From NCBI GenBank assembly GCA_017464045.1, contig JAFUEG010000111.1:1-11933 (forward strand): a stretch of DNA of 11,933 nt, read 5' to 3'. Both the position numbers and the translations under genes were made by a program. This document shows, in pieces, positions 1 to 6,590 of the stretch. Numbering within the stretch: the first letter of the stretch is position 1; each line of letters starts with the position of its first letter. Source of the DNA: Lachnospiraceae bacterium. GTDB taxonomy: Bacteria; Bacillota_A; Clostridia; Lachnospirales; Lachnospiraceae. The notes beneath the pieces are model-generated. The model saw only the letters and a list, made by a program, of their open reading frames with translations, made no database searches and was not told the DNA's origin.

Positions 1-795
1 AAGACCCTGGTCATAATACTCATTCATAATTGCTTTTATGCTCGTGGATTTACCTGTTCCGCTGTCACCAAACAAAAGAACATTATTAGCCTTTTTGCCT
101 TGTACAAATGCCTCGGTATTATCAATAAGCTTTTTCTTTTGAATCTCATAACCTATAAGGTCTGACAGCATAACCTTGTCTGTATTATTGATGGCTATAA
201 ATTCCAGATTCTTACCATCCTCATGACTTATACGGAAAGCCTTATTGAGTCCAAACATGCCAACCCCGTACTGCTTATAAAAACCGGTCATTATGTCAAA
301 GATCTCGTCAACATTAGACGCCTCACTTACATGGTCACTTATATATCTTACTTTTTCACTGACATTCTGGTTATACATCTGTTCTTTTTTCGGAAGTGAT
401 TTATAATTGGTTATGGTCGAAAAGCAATCGATACCAAGCTCAGCTTCTATCTTGGAAAAATCGAAGTGAAAAAGTCTGTCAAAAACAGCATAATCATTTT
501 TTGCAAATTTATTGACAGTTCCATCACCTGCACCAACCTTTTCACAGGTAAGCGTGAAAGAATTCTCATTGGTAATAAGATAAAATGCAAGATAATCCTG
601 CCATAGATTTCGGTTAAAGCCATAGCTTGTCGCGACATCCAATATTCTCTTAACCTGACTGTAAAATCTGCTTATAATCGTCGCATCATCACAGAGCTTG
701 TTATCCCTGTCATGAAAAATCTCGGCCATCTTATATAATATGCTGTCACCACTCAAATCACGATAAAGAACAAGTCCTGAAATATCCTTATACAT
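1..795 (-). CDS. DUF815-type P-loop ATPase, 3' end outside the window
   Basis: The frame is open from an ATG at 795 to the window edge and gives 265 residues with no stop, so the C-terminal part is missing. The start is preceded by TAAGGAG, whose TAA is the stop of the upstream gene, with 5 bases between GGAG and ATG. The first 210 or so residues match no motif I know. Next come SDLIGYEIQKKKLIDNTEAF and KKANNVLLFGDSGTGKS; the Walker A motif (GDSGTGKS) is at residues 243-250. The 'LIGY..Q...L..NT..F..G..ANNVLL.G..GTGKS' pattern is what I recall for the DUF815 AAA+ family (COG2607). Walker B, sensors and arginine finger would lie beyond the edge. The cellular role of the family is not established. 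The short spacing says it is co-translated with the small membrane protein before it. Family assignment is fairly sure; function is not known. Confidence 0.85.
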   Translation of the reverse strand, partial: MYKDISGLVLYRDLSGDSILYKMAEIFHDRDNKLCDDATIISRFYSQVKRILDVATSYGFNRNLWQDYLAFYLITNENSFTLTCEKVGAGDGTVNKFAKNDYAVFDRLFHFDFSKIEAELGIDCFSTITNYKSLPKKEQMYNQNVSEKVRYISDHVSEASNVDEIFDIMTGFYKQYGVGMFGLNKAFRISHEDGKNLEFIAINNTDKVMLSDLIGYEIQKKKLIDNTEAFVQGKKANNVLLFGDSGTGKSTSIKAIMNEYYDQGL

Positions 796-804
796 AGCTG
801 CTCC

Positions 805-1122
805 TTACTTCATAAGCTTAATCTCGCCTACAACAGGTAACGGCTTTGTACTGTTGTTAGCTGCTGATATAATACCTGCAATTGCCATCAATAAAATAAC
901 AAGACCAATAAGTCCAAAAACTATAGCTCCTAAAAATCTGATAATAGGAATCAGGGCAAATATACCACTTATCGCACTACAAACGGTAGCACAAATATTA
1001 AGAATAAGCGCCTGATTTAAATGATGCTTAACAAATTCATCATCCTGGTCTCCCATAATAAGTGCTATAATCCATCCTATCCATGTAATATAACTAACTA
1101 TACCTGCTGTTCTCGCATTCAT
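805..1122 (-). CDS. Small DUF4870/Tic20-like membrane protein
   Basis: The product has 105 residues and is mostly hydrophobic. Predicted membrane segments lie near residues 5-23, 36-54 and 60-88. A polar stretch between the first two carries the pattern FVKHHLNQALIL, and the tail reads KPLPVVGEIKLMK. The 'F.rfH..Q.l.l' motif after the first helix and the 'P..G.ik..' ending are typical of the DUF4870/Tic20-like family of small integral membrane proteins, whose bacterial function is not known. The ATG at 1122 follows GAGGAGG with a 7-base spacer; another ATG 4 bases inside is out of frame. The stop codon overlaps the ribosome binding site of the ATPase gene that follows, so the two are very likely coupled in translation. 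The family call rests on pattern memory and the topology is read by eye. Confidence 0.82.
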   Translation of the reverse strand: MNARTAGIVSYITWIGWIIALIMGDQDDEFVKHHLNQALILNICATVCSAISGIFALIPIIRFLGAIVFGLIGLVILLMAIAGIISAANNSTKPLPVVGEIKLMK

Positions 1123-1158
1123 TTTTAAATCCTCCTCATTAAATCTTGTTTATTCTTG

Positions 1159-1178
1159 ATTATATAAATAAATATAAT
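1159..1178 (-). promoter_or_regulatory. Possible promoter of the DUF4870-DUF815 pair, in an AT-rich dyad
   Basis: On the minus strand a TATAAT (1159-1164) lies 36 bases upstream of the ATG at 1122. It forms one arm of a short dyad, ATTATAT-6-ATATAAT (1159-1178). No convincing -35 box sits at the right distance; TATGAA at about 17 bases is the nearest. The whole stretch is A/T-rich, so a chance match is quite possible. Because a strong terminator-like structure lies just upstream (1224-1340), the pair needs a start site somewhere in 1123-1223, and this is the best candidate. Confidence 0.28.
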
Positions 1179-1223
1179 AAATTCATATAGTGTATTCTAC
1201 CATTCAATCCGCGCAAATACAAT

Positions 1224-1340
1224 AAAAAAATGAGGACCGACTTTTCTATGATATGCTTTTAGGTGCTAAGCAAATCGTGAGCGATAGCGAGATTTGCGTG
1301 TACCTAAAAAAGATACATAGAAAAACCGGTCCTCATTTTT
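1224..1340. repeat. Long imperfect inverted repeat, possible dispersed palindromic element
   Basis: Two arms of about 50 bases (1224-1276 and 1291-1340) face each other around a 14-base centre, GTGAGCGATAGCGA. Paired blocks, outside to inside, are AAAAATGAGGACCG with CGGTCCTCATTTTT, TTTTCTATG with CATAGAAAA, TTAGGT with ACCTAA, and GCAAATC with GATTTGC. Short unpaired or mismatched stretches separate them. The plus strand carries a 29-codon open frame (1253-1342) through the element with no ribosome binding site. The size and structure resemble dispersed palindromic or MITE-like intergenic elements more than a simple terminator. Copy number in the genome cannot be seen from here. Confidence 0.8.
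1224..1340 (-). terminator. Factor-independent terminator formed by the long inverted repeat
   Basis: Read on the minus strand, the structure begins 26 bases after the stop of the secreted-protein gene. It closes with GAGGACCG paired to CGGTCCTC, followed directly by ATTTTTTTATTG. A G/C-rich stem base followed by a run of seven T is the usual intrinsic terminator signature, although the stem is far longer than normal. On the plus strand the same stem ends in only five T, so termination would favour the minus strand. No gene reads into it from the plus side. Confidence 0.6.
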
Positions 1341-1366
1341 GATATCACATGGTACCTGTCACACTA

Positions 1367-4102
1367 TTAATATGCATTTGCAAAGCCATAACAGGTCTGG
1401 TCAAGTAAATGGCCTTCTCCGTCATAAATTCTAAAGAGTGTCAGATAATAACCATACTCAGGCTTCCATGTAATCCATATAGCATTACCCTCGGATACGG
1501 TTGCTCTTCCTGTGCTAAGTATCCAGCAGTTTGGATTGCCTGATGCAAAAAGTGTTAAGTCCATAACAAGCATCTCATACTGATATGACTGATTTGGATT
1601 CTGAGTAGACTCAAAACCTATCAAATATCCGTCATTGTAAGGAATCTGGCAGATATCCTTTATAACATGCTTGCTGTATACAACACCTACCGACTTGGAA
1701 ATCTGTGACTTTTCTTCATTTCCTACTACTCTTGTGAAGCATACAAGAATATAATTACCTGCATCTGTCGGTGTCCAGTTAACCCACTCGTTATTCTTAG
1801 TCCATGGGCTTATCTCAAACCATGCATTCGGAGTATTTTCCTCACATGCAACCCATCTGAATTCCACATCATCCTTAGCGTCGCTCTTTGCATGAACCAT
1901 ACCTGCAACTATTGAAGGGCTGTCCTGAATAACAAGAATACCTTCTGATGAAACGGTACCTGTAGAAGTCTTAGGCTCAGGTTTCTCTTCTGCCTTGGTT
2001 GCTATCGCAAAATCAGAAAAGCTGTCTGTCTCAAAGGCTACTGCGTTATACTCTTCTATATACTCTGTTTCAATAACCTCAAATTCATCTCCGTTATGAA
2101 TATTATGAATTATTGTTACATTTTCGGGATCAATATCATCCGATAAAGCAAGTGCGATTGTAGCAGGCTCCTTAAGGTCATTCATAGGATTAGCCCATAC
2201 ATCATTACTGTTGCCGGTACCCTTATAAAATACCTGATTGAGACTAAGGTCAAGGTAAGATTCTATCTCATATCCTGCCTCATCAGCCTCGTTCTCAAAA
2301 TCAGCCTTCTTCTCATCACTAATCTTGGCATCCGCTACCTCAAGTCTTGCTGAACCTGTTTCAAGAGTTCCCTCCGCAAGCTCAACTGCTGCATCAGAAA
2401 CCATGTCAGCTTCAACCTTTGCCTCGTCTTCCTGCTTTTCAACATGTGCTCCGATGTGGAAGTTACCCTTACCGATACGGAAGCTGAATACTGATGTATC
2501 TCCAAGTCTTATGTCGCTTCCATTAATATCAAAGGATTTAACCTGATAACCATACTTGGTTTCAATCTTCATAGTTACCCACGAGCCCTCCGGTACAACC
2601 ATCTCGCTCATCTCTATACCGGTTTCAAAGTTTGTATTGGTACTCTGATGTATAAACGGTAAAGTTTCATTACCGTTTTCATCCAGTAAATCTTCATAAT
2701 CTACAGTATGCTCACCCGTACCGTCATCATAGGTAATTGATAAAAGCTCAAGGTTTGAATGTCCGATATACATATCGTTATATTTATTACCCTCTATATC
2801 CGGATCCATTCTGTCATCATTTGACCAAAGGAAGTTACCGATATAGCACTCTTCCTCGGTTATAGGACGAACCTTAACCTCGATGTTATATATTTCATTG
2901 CCGTCAGTATCTGTATCGGTCGATACAGGAACATCTTCAATAGTAAAGCCGATACCCTGTCCGCCAAAAGCATTTAACCATGCATTTCTGTCATCATAGT
3001 TAAGAGGTATATCATAAGAAGTACCATTAATCTTAACGCTTTCTATTCTATTGCCCCAGTTAGAGAAGAACTTTATATCTACTTTATCTTCACTATCTTC
3101 TCTATTGTAGGTTATCTCCTGCGATGCATATCTTGATAAATCCATGCCCTTTGAATACTGGCTGACTGCTTCAGTTCTTTGTCCACCATTTATAGATACA
3201 TCGACTACATATGCATATTTGCTGTACTCCATGCTTGAGTATTCTTCGGTTACGATATCATATTCCTCATAAACCATAGGGGCTACCTGCCAGCTTCCTT
3301 CAGGACCTGAAAGGTTAATCTTTGCCTTTTTATTTCCTACCGGCTGATGATTTTCTCCGCCACCGCCGAAATTTCCATAATAAATTTCAAAATGAATTCC
3401 GCCATCTGGTATACCTAACCCGCCAAGAGAGCAGGTCTTTGATTCACTTACGGCCAGAACATTACTATATCCCGCTGCTCCATTAATACGCACTCCCATA
3501 TTATCATTGTCGTAAGCATCGTCAAAAGTAAATATTACATCGCCCAAATGGCCTCGGTCAATATTCAGTACACTTCCATTCCATTCTGCAACGCCCTCTG
3601 TAACACCTGTAACATTTGCCGTTACCTCAACATCTCCCGATTGTGCCTGAACAGTAAATGTTATGGTATTCCCACTAACATTTGCATTATCGAACTGTAC
3701 TCCTACAGCGGTTTCATTTCCGCCGCCACCGCCGCCGTTATTCTTTTCTCTGACCAAAAATTCTAAAGTTGCACTATTCGGCACACCATCAGCATTTGAT
3801 GTGGAAAGGCTTGTTTTTCCATCTACATCAACAACAAGTGTGGTTTCAAATCCATCACTTGCATGCAGATATGCTTCCATAGTTTCCGAATTAAAATTTG
3901 TTAATGTTATTACATCATCAGCAGCAACAGTAACCTCTCCTGACTTATCAGCGCTAACACTTACTCCGCCAACATCCCAAGGGCCACTAAATGTCAAGGT
4001 TATGTTCCCAGAAAGATTAGCACGGGCAACATTAGCCGGTATGAAAGAAAGTACCATGGCAAGCGACAAAAGCATTGCCATTATTTTTTTTGTTATCTTC
4101 AT
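1367..4102 (-). CDS. Large secreted protein with two C-terminal repeats
   Basis: The 911-residue product begins with a classical signal peptide: Lys at 2, 5 and 6, a hydrophobic core MAMLLSLAMVLSFIP, and cleavage probably after ARA at residue 28. The ATG follows AAGGAGG with a 7-base spacer. The mature part is acidic and beta-rich. Two Gly-rich linkers (residues 123-128 and 246-249) separate N-terminal modules. Residues 557-610 are rich in Ala and Glu and likely helical. Residues 640-702 end in FETDSFSDFAIAT, a motif common at the end of beta-domains in Firmicute surface proteins. Two related C-terminal units (about 720-806 and 807-907) each end in a W.P...G.Y.L pattern (WTPTDAGNYIL, WKPEYGYYLTL) and resemble triple-tyrosine type domains. 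There is no LPxTG, no S-layer homology domain and no lipobox, so it is probably released or held non-covalently. It has its own promoter and terminator. No enzyme motif was seen, and the function is unknown. Confidence 0.9.
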   Translation of the reverse strand: MKITKKIMAMLLSLAMVLSFIPANVARANLSGNITLTFSGPWDVGGVSVSADKSGEVTVAADDVITLTNFNSETMEAYLHASDGFETTLVVDVDGKTSLSTSNADGVPNSATLEFLVREKNNGGGGGGNETAVGVQFDNANVSGNTITFTVQAQSGDVEVTANVTGVTEGVAEWNGSVLNIDRGHLGDVIFTFDDAYDNDNMGVRINGAAGYSNVLAVSESKTCSLGGLGIPDGGIHFEIYYGNFGGGGENHQPVGNKKAKINLSGPEGSWQVAPMVYEEYDIVTEEYSSMEYSKYAYVVDVSINGGQRTEAVSQYSKGMDLSRYASQEITYNREDSEDKVDIKFFSNWGNRIESVKINGTSYDIPLNYDDRNAWLNAFGGQGIGFTIEDVPVSTDTDTDGNEIYNIEVKVRPITEEECYIGNFLWSNDDRMDPDIEGNKYNDMYIGHSNLELLSITYDDGTGEHTVDYEDLLDENGNETLPFIHQSTNTNFETGIEMSEMVVPEGSWVTMKIETKYGYQVKSFDINGSDIRLGDTSVFSFRIGKGNFHIGAHVEKQEDEAKVEADMVSDAAVELAEGTLETGSARLEVADAKISDEKKADFENEADEAGYEIESYLDLSLNQVFYKGTGNSNDVWANPMNDLKEPATIALALSDDIDPENVTIIHNIHNGDEFEVIETEYIEEYNAVAFETDSFSDFAIATKAEEKPEPKTSTGTVSSEGILVIQDSPSIVAGMVHAKSDAKDDVEFRWVACEENTPNAWFEISPWTKNNEWVNWTPTDAGNYILVCFTRVVGNEEKSQISKSVGVVYSKHVIKDICQIPYNDGYLIGFESTQNPNQSYQYEMLVMDLTLFASGNPNCWILSTGRATVSEGNAIWITWKPEYGYYLTLFRIYDGEGHLLDQTCYGFANAY

Positions 4103-4134
4103 CCGATTTCCTCCTTCTTAAAATTGATGTTTTT

Positions 4135-4163
4135 ATTATCCCATAAAAATAATATTTTGTAAA
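4135..4163 (-). promoter_or_regulatory. Promoter of the secreted-protein gene
   Basis: On the minus strand, TTTACA (4158-4163) is followed after 17 bases by GATAAT (4135-4140), with TG one base before the -10 (TGGGATAAT, an extended -10). Each box has 5 of 6 consensus bases. Transcription would start near 4128, leaving a leader of about 25 bases that holds the AAGGAGG ribosome binding site. The -35 box lies inside the T-rich tail of the preceding terminator. Confidence 0.6.
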
Positions 4164-4164
4164 T

Positions 4165-4203
4165 AAAATTACCACATCTGTCATTGACAGATGTGGTAAT
4201 TTT
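4165..4203 (-). terminator. Perfect hairpin terminator after the double-HTH gene
   Basis: AAAATTACCACATCTGTCA (4165-4183) and its exact reverse complement (4185-4203) make a 19-bp perfect dyad with a single central base. On the minus strand it starts 7 bases after the regulator's stop codon and is followed by TTTTATTTAC, so it fits an intrinsic terminator. On the plus strand the stem also ends in T residues (AATTTTAC), so it could work both ways, but no plus-strand gene approaches it. Such a perfect dyad next to a promoter could also be a protein-binding site. Confidence 0.8.
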
Positions 4204-4210
4204 ACCTGTT

Positions 4211-5593
4211 TTATCCAAGCAGATAAGTCCTTATTGCATTTCGAAGCTTTTCGTTATAAATTACAAAATGTATCTTCGGCGACAGAAGCTTATTAATTGC
4301 AACCCATTTTCTGCTTATTATAAAATCCATATTTTTAAAGTGTTCGCTTGAAACCTCCTGAAATCCTTCCTTGTCCTCATTTTTTAGAAATTCCTGAAAC
4401 TCTTCTTCCTTATCGGCAGTATATATCACCATAAGAGGCTTTGCCTTTTTAAGCATATATTTCGATTTTGCCTTATAGTACGGAAGCTCCTCCTTCTTGG
4501 TTGTGAGATAGAATTTTCCACGCTCCTGATTTGAGCTTATACATTCTCCGGAAAGTGCCACCGATCCCGAGGTCATATGAGAGGTACAAAACATATCCGA
4601 TGGTTTTTTAGGGAAATAATAAGGTGATATAGCTCCACTCATATACATCGGTAACCAGCTTTCCATTCCAAGAATCATTTCCTCCATCGGACGGTCCACA
4701 TTATGAACCATATTAAGATGCAGACCTTTTTTAAGAAGCATGGACATGGCAACTATATATCCGTTCTTAAAATCCTCGTCCTCAGCAGCTTTGGTCATAG
4801 GAAGGTCATTGTAGAAAAATATCGGCTCATTTGACTTTGACAAAAGTGTAAGCTTGATAAAATCCTTCTCGGAAGCCTTTCTTCCTTCAACTCCATAATA
4901 GTTTTTTCCGTTTCTTATGATTATCGGACTTGTAGGAATCTTAATTTTGCTTAAATCCTCATTTAAGTAATCATCTATGGAAAAGTCATCCAGCTTAACA
5001 AGAAAATTCTGTATAATCTCATTGTAATCCGTATGTTTTTCCAAAAGCCAGCTTTTAATCTTAGACCTGTAACGCTCATCTGTCTTAAGCTCATCAGCCT
5101 TACATTCAAAAATACCTGCTATAAAGCTTCTTTTATTGGAAGAGCTGTAATTCGACAACAGATAAGTTGTTATTCTTTCGATAAAATCATCTATGTCAAG
5201 CGGCTTTCTTTCCGCCTTTTTTATTCTGGATATATAAGAAGCATCATAACCAAGTGCTTTTCCCATACTTATATTGGACATATTGAGTCCGGATTGAAGG
5301 AGATTGAAATTATCTATAAAATCTTTAAAATCGTACTTATTTTTATTTTCTCTTATGCCTGCCTCAAAGCTTTCATACATTTCATCTCTTTTTACGGAAA
5401 TACCCTTATCCGATGCAAGCTTATATAATGCATCCACTATTCTGTCAATGTACTCACTTCCAAGCTCCGGCTCTCTCTTACCATTGAGATACCTGCTTAT
5501 TGCTGCAGGAGACATACCGGCTTCCTTGCTCAAATCACTTGCTGAGCAACCGATAAATTCGATATAACGATTTAACTCTTCACTGAATTTCAT
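4211..5593 (-). CDS. Double-HTH (XRE-type) regulator with unassigned C-terminal domain
   Basis: The product has 460 residues. The first helix-turn-helix is clear at about residues 5-41 (ASDLSKEAGMSPAAISRYLN followed by GKREP), a classical Cro/CI-type reading head. A second one lies at about 95-131 (NISMGKALGYDASYISRIKK followed by AERKP), so the protein carries two DNA-binding modules in one chain. Residues 150-460 form a large soluble region with no motif I can name. It includes GLHLNMVHNVDRPMEEM, ESWLPMYMSGAISPYYF, SGSVALSGECI and IHFVIYNEKLR. I have the impression that this region recurs in Clostridia regulators as a ligand-sensing or interaction domain, but I cannot prove it. There is no signal peptide or membrane segment. 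The ATG at 5593 follows AAGAGGTAGAG. The gene has its own promoter and a perfect hairpin terminator, so it is a single-gene unit. Likely targets are its own promoter and perhaps the neighbouring secreted-protein gene; both are inference. Confidence 0.85.
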   Translation of the reverse strand: MKFSEELNRYIEFIGCSASDLSKEAGMSPAAISRYLNGKREPELGSEYIDRIVDALYKLASDKGISVKRDEMYESFEAGIRENKNKYDFKDFIDNFNLLQSGLNMSNISMGKALGYDASYISRIKKAERKPLDIDDFIERITTYLLSNYSSSNKRSFIAGIFECKADELKTDERYRSKIKSWLLEKHTDYNEIIQNFLVKLDDFSIDDYLNEDLSKIKIPTSPIIIRNGKNYYGVEGRKASEKDFIKLTLLSKSNEPIFFYNDLPMTKAAEDEDFKNGYIVAMSMLLKKGLHLNMVHNVDRPMEEMILGMESWLPMYMSGAISPYYFPKKPSDMFCTSHMTSGSVALSGECISSNQERGKFYLTTKKEELPYYKAKSKYMLKKAKPLMVIYTADKEEEFQEFLKNEDKEGFQEVSSEHFKNMDFIISRKWVAINKLLSPKIHFVIYNEKLRNAIRTYLLG

Positions 5594-5613
5594 ATCACTC
5601 TACCTCTTAAATT

Positions 5614-5641
5614 ACTGTAACTAAAATCTTTATGCTGTCAA
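5614..5641 (-). promoter_or_regulatory. Promoter of the double-HTH regulator gene
   Basis: On the minus strand a perfect -35 box TTGACA (5636-5641) is followed after 16 bases by TACAGT (5614-5619), which has 4 of 6 consensus bases. Transcription would start near 5607, giving a very short leader that still contains the AAGAGG ribosome binding site. The consensus -35 with a weak -10 suits a regulated promoter. The gap between rsmI and this gene is only 80 bases and holds no clear terminator, so read-through from rsmI is also possible. Confidence 0.5.
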
Positions 5642-5643
5642 AC

Positions 5644-5668
5644 TCATATACTATTTTCAATCATATAC
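5644..5668 (-). promoter_or_regulatory. Direct repeat upstream of the regulator promoter, possible operator
   Basis: GTATATGA occurs twice on the minus strand (5661-5668 and 5644-5651), 17 bases from start to start, and ends 2 bases before the TTGACA box. Two identical half-sites in tandem next to a promoter could bind the two HTH domains of the gene product. The unit is short and A/T-rich, so coincidence is possible. Confidence 0.3.
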
Positions 5669-5673
5669 GTATC

Positions 5674-6516
5674 CTACATATCTATCGTATATTCGTAAAT
5701 TTCTCTCTTTGAAACTCCTCTGTCCTTCGCCACAAGCTTTGCAGCTTCCTTCTTGTCAATGCCCTGCTCCATGTACATGCTTAAATGCTCTGTTACTGAC
5801 ATCTGCTCCCACTTTGCCATGGTTTCTTTTTCAAGCTCGTCTGCATCCAAACCTTTAATTACTATTATACATTCGCCCTTTGGCTCATTTTCCGTATAAT
5901 AATCAAGTGCCTTATAAAGAGTCGTCTTAAAAAAAGTTTCATGCTTTTTCGTAATCTCTCTGCATACGGTTGTTTCTCTGTCTCCAAGAGCTTCGAACAG
6001 TTCTTTTAATGTCTTTATAAGTCTGTGCGGAGCCTCATATATAATTAAAGTCCTTGTCTCTTTTTTTATCTCATCAAGTACGCTTTTTCTTTCCTTTTTA
6101 TCTGACGGCAAAAACGCCTCAAAGGCAAATCTTCTCGTAGGCTGACCTGAAGCGATAAGTGCATTAACTGCCGCACATGCTCCCGGCACCGGAATAATCT
6201 CTATGCCCGCCTCATAGCATTTTTTAACAAGTTCCTCACCCGGATCAGAAATTCCCGGTGTACCGGCATCGGTTATCTCGGCTATATTTTTTCCCTCAAG
6301 TAAAAGTGAAACAAGTTCATCGGCTTTTTCGTATTTATTATGCTCGTGATAACTTGTCATAGGGGTTTTTATTTCAAAATGATTTAACAGCTTGATACTG
6401 TTTCTCGTATCCTCAGCCGCTATCAAATCCACCTCATTTAAAATTCTGACTGCTCGATAGGTCATATCTTCAAGATTGCCTATCGGGGTAGCCACAAGGT
6501 ACAATTTACCTGCCAT
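5674..6516 (-). CDS. rsmI: 16S rRNA (cytidine-1402-2'-O)-methyltransferase RsmI
   Basis: RsmI uses S-adenosylmethionine to methylate the 2'-OH of C1402 in the decoding centre of 16S rRNA, in the cytoplasm. The 280-residue product has the normal family length and the family's motifs in order: ATPIGNLED (9-17), AEDTR (34-38), ITDAGTPGISDPG (81-93), PVPGACA (99-105), the YEAPHR segment (160-165) and CREITK (185-190). These are hallmarks of the SAM-dependent tetrapyrrole-methylase fold subfamily that contains RsmI. The ATG at 6516 follows AAGGATAGGA. It lies 74 bases after the YabB-type methyltransferase gene, as in the B. subtilis yabB-yazA-yabC order except that yazA is missing. No strong promoter was seen upstream, so it is probably transcribed with the genes before it. 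Identification is near certain. Confidence 0.97.
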   Translation of the reverse strand: MAGKLYLVATPIGNLEDMTYRAVRILNEVDLIAAEDTRNSIKLLNHFEIKTPMTSYHEHNKYEKADELVSLLLEGKNIAEITDAGTPGISDPGEELVKKCYEAGIEIIPVPGACAAVNALIASGQPTRRFAFEAFLPSDKKERKSVLDEIKKETRTLIIYEAPHRLIKTLKELFEALGDRETTVCREITKKHETFFKTTLYKALDYYTENEPKGECIIVIKGLDADELEKETMAKWEQMSVTEHLSMYMEQGIDKKEAAKLVAKDRGVSKREIYEYTIDM

Positions 6517-6590
6517 ATTCCTATCCTTTTCTTTAACTTTATTTATCCTATATGCTCACCTTAAATCCTAATTAGCATCACTGTATTTTA

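Noticed and set aside
1253..1342. A 29-codon plus-strand frame starting with ATG inside the long inverted repeat
   Set aside because: It has no ribosome binding site and is fully explained by the palindrome, so I treat it as an incidental frame and not a gene.
1349..1364. GGTACC-centred sequence (ATGGTACCTGTCACA) as a REP-like or transposon end
   Set aside because: The flanks of GGTACC pair only weakly (ACA with TGT, with a bulge) and no transposase is near. It stays a curiosity beside the long inverted repeat.
3663..4121. A 152-codon plus-strand frame opposite the start of the secreted-protein gene
   Set aside because: It lies antisense to a gene with a clear signal peptide and ribosome binding site. 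Its Pro- and Ser-rich composition is what the reverse strand of Gly/Thr-rich coding sequence gives.
5033..5428. A 131-codon plus-strand frame opposite the double-HTH gene
   Set aside because: It is antisense to well-supported coding sequence, has no ribosome binding site, and its sequence shows no family pattern.
5661..5672. ATACGTAT palindrome after rsmI as a terminator or operator
   Set aside because: It is eight bases, has no loop and no T-tract; too short to support a call.
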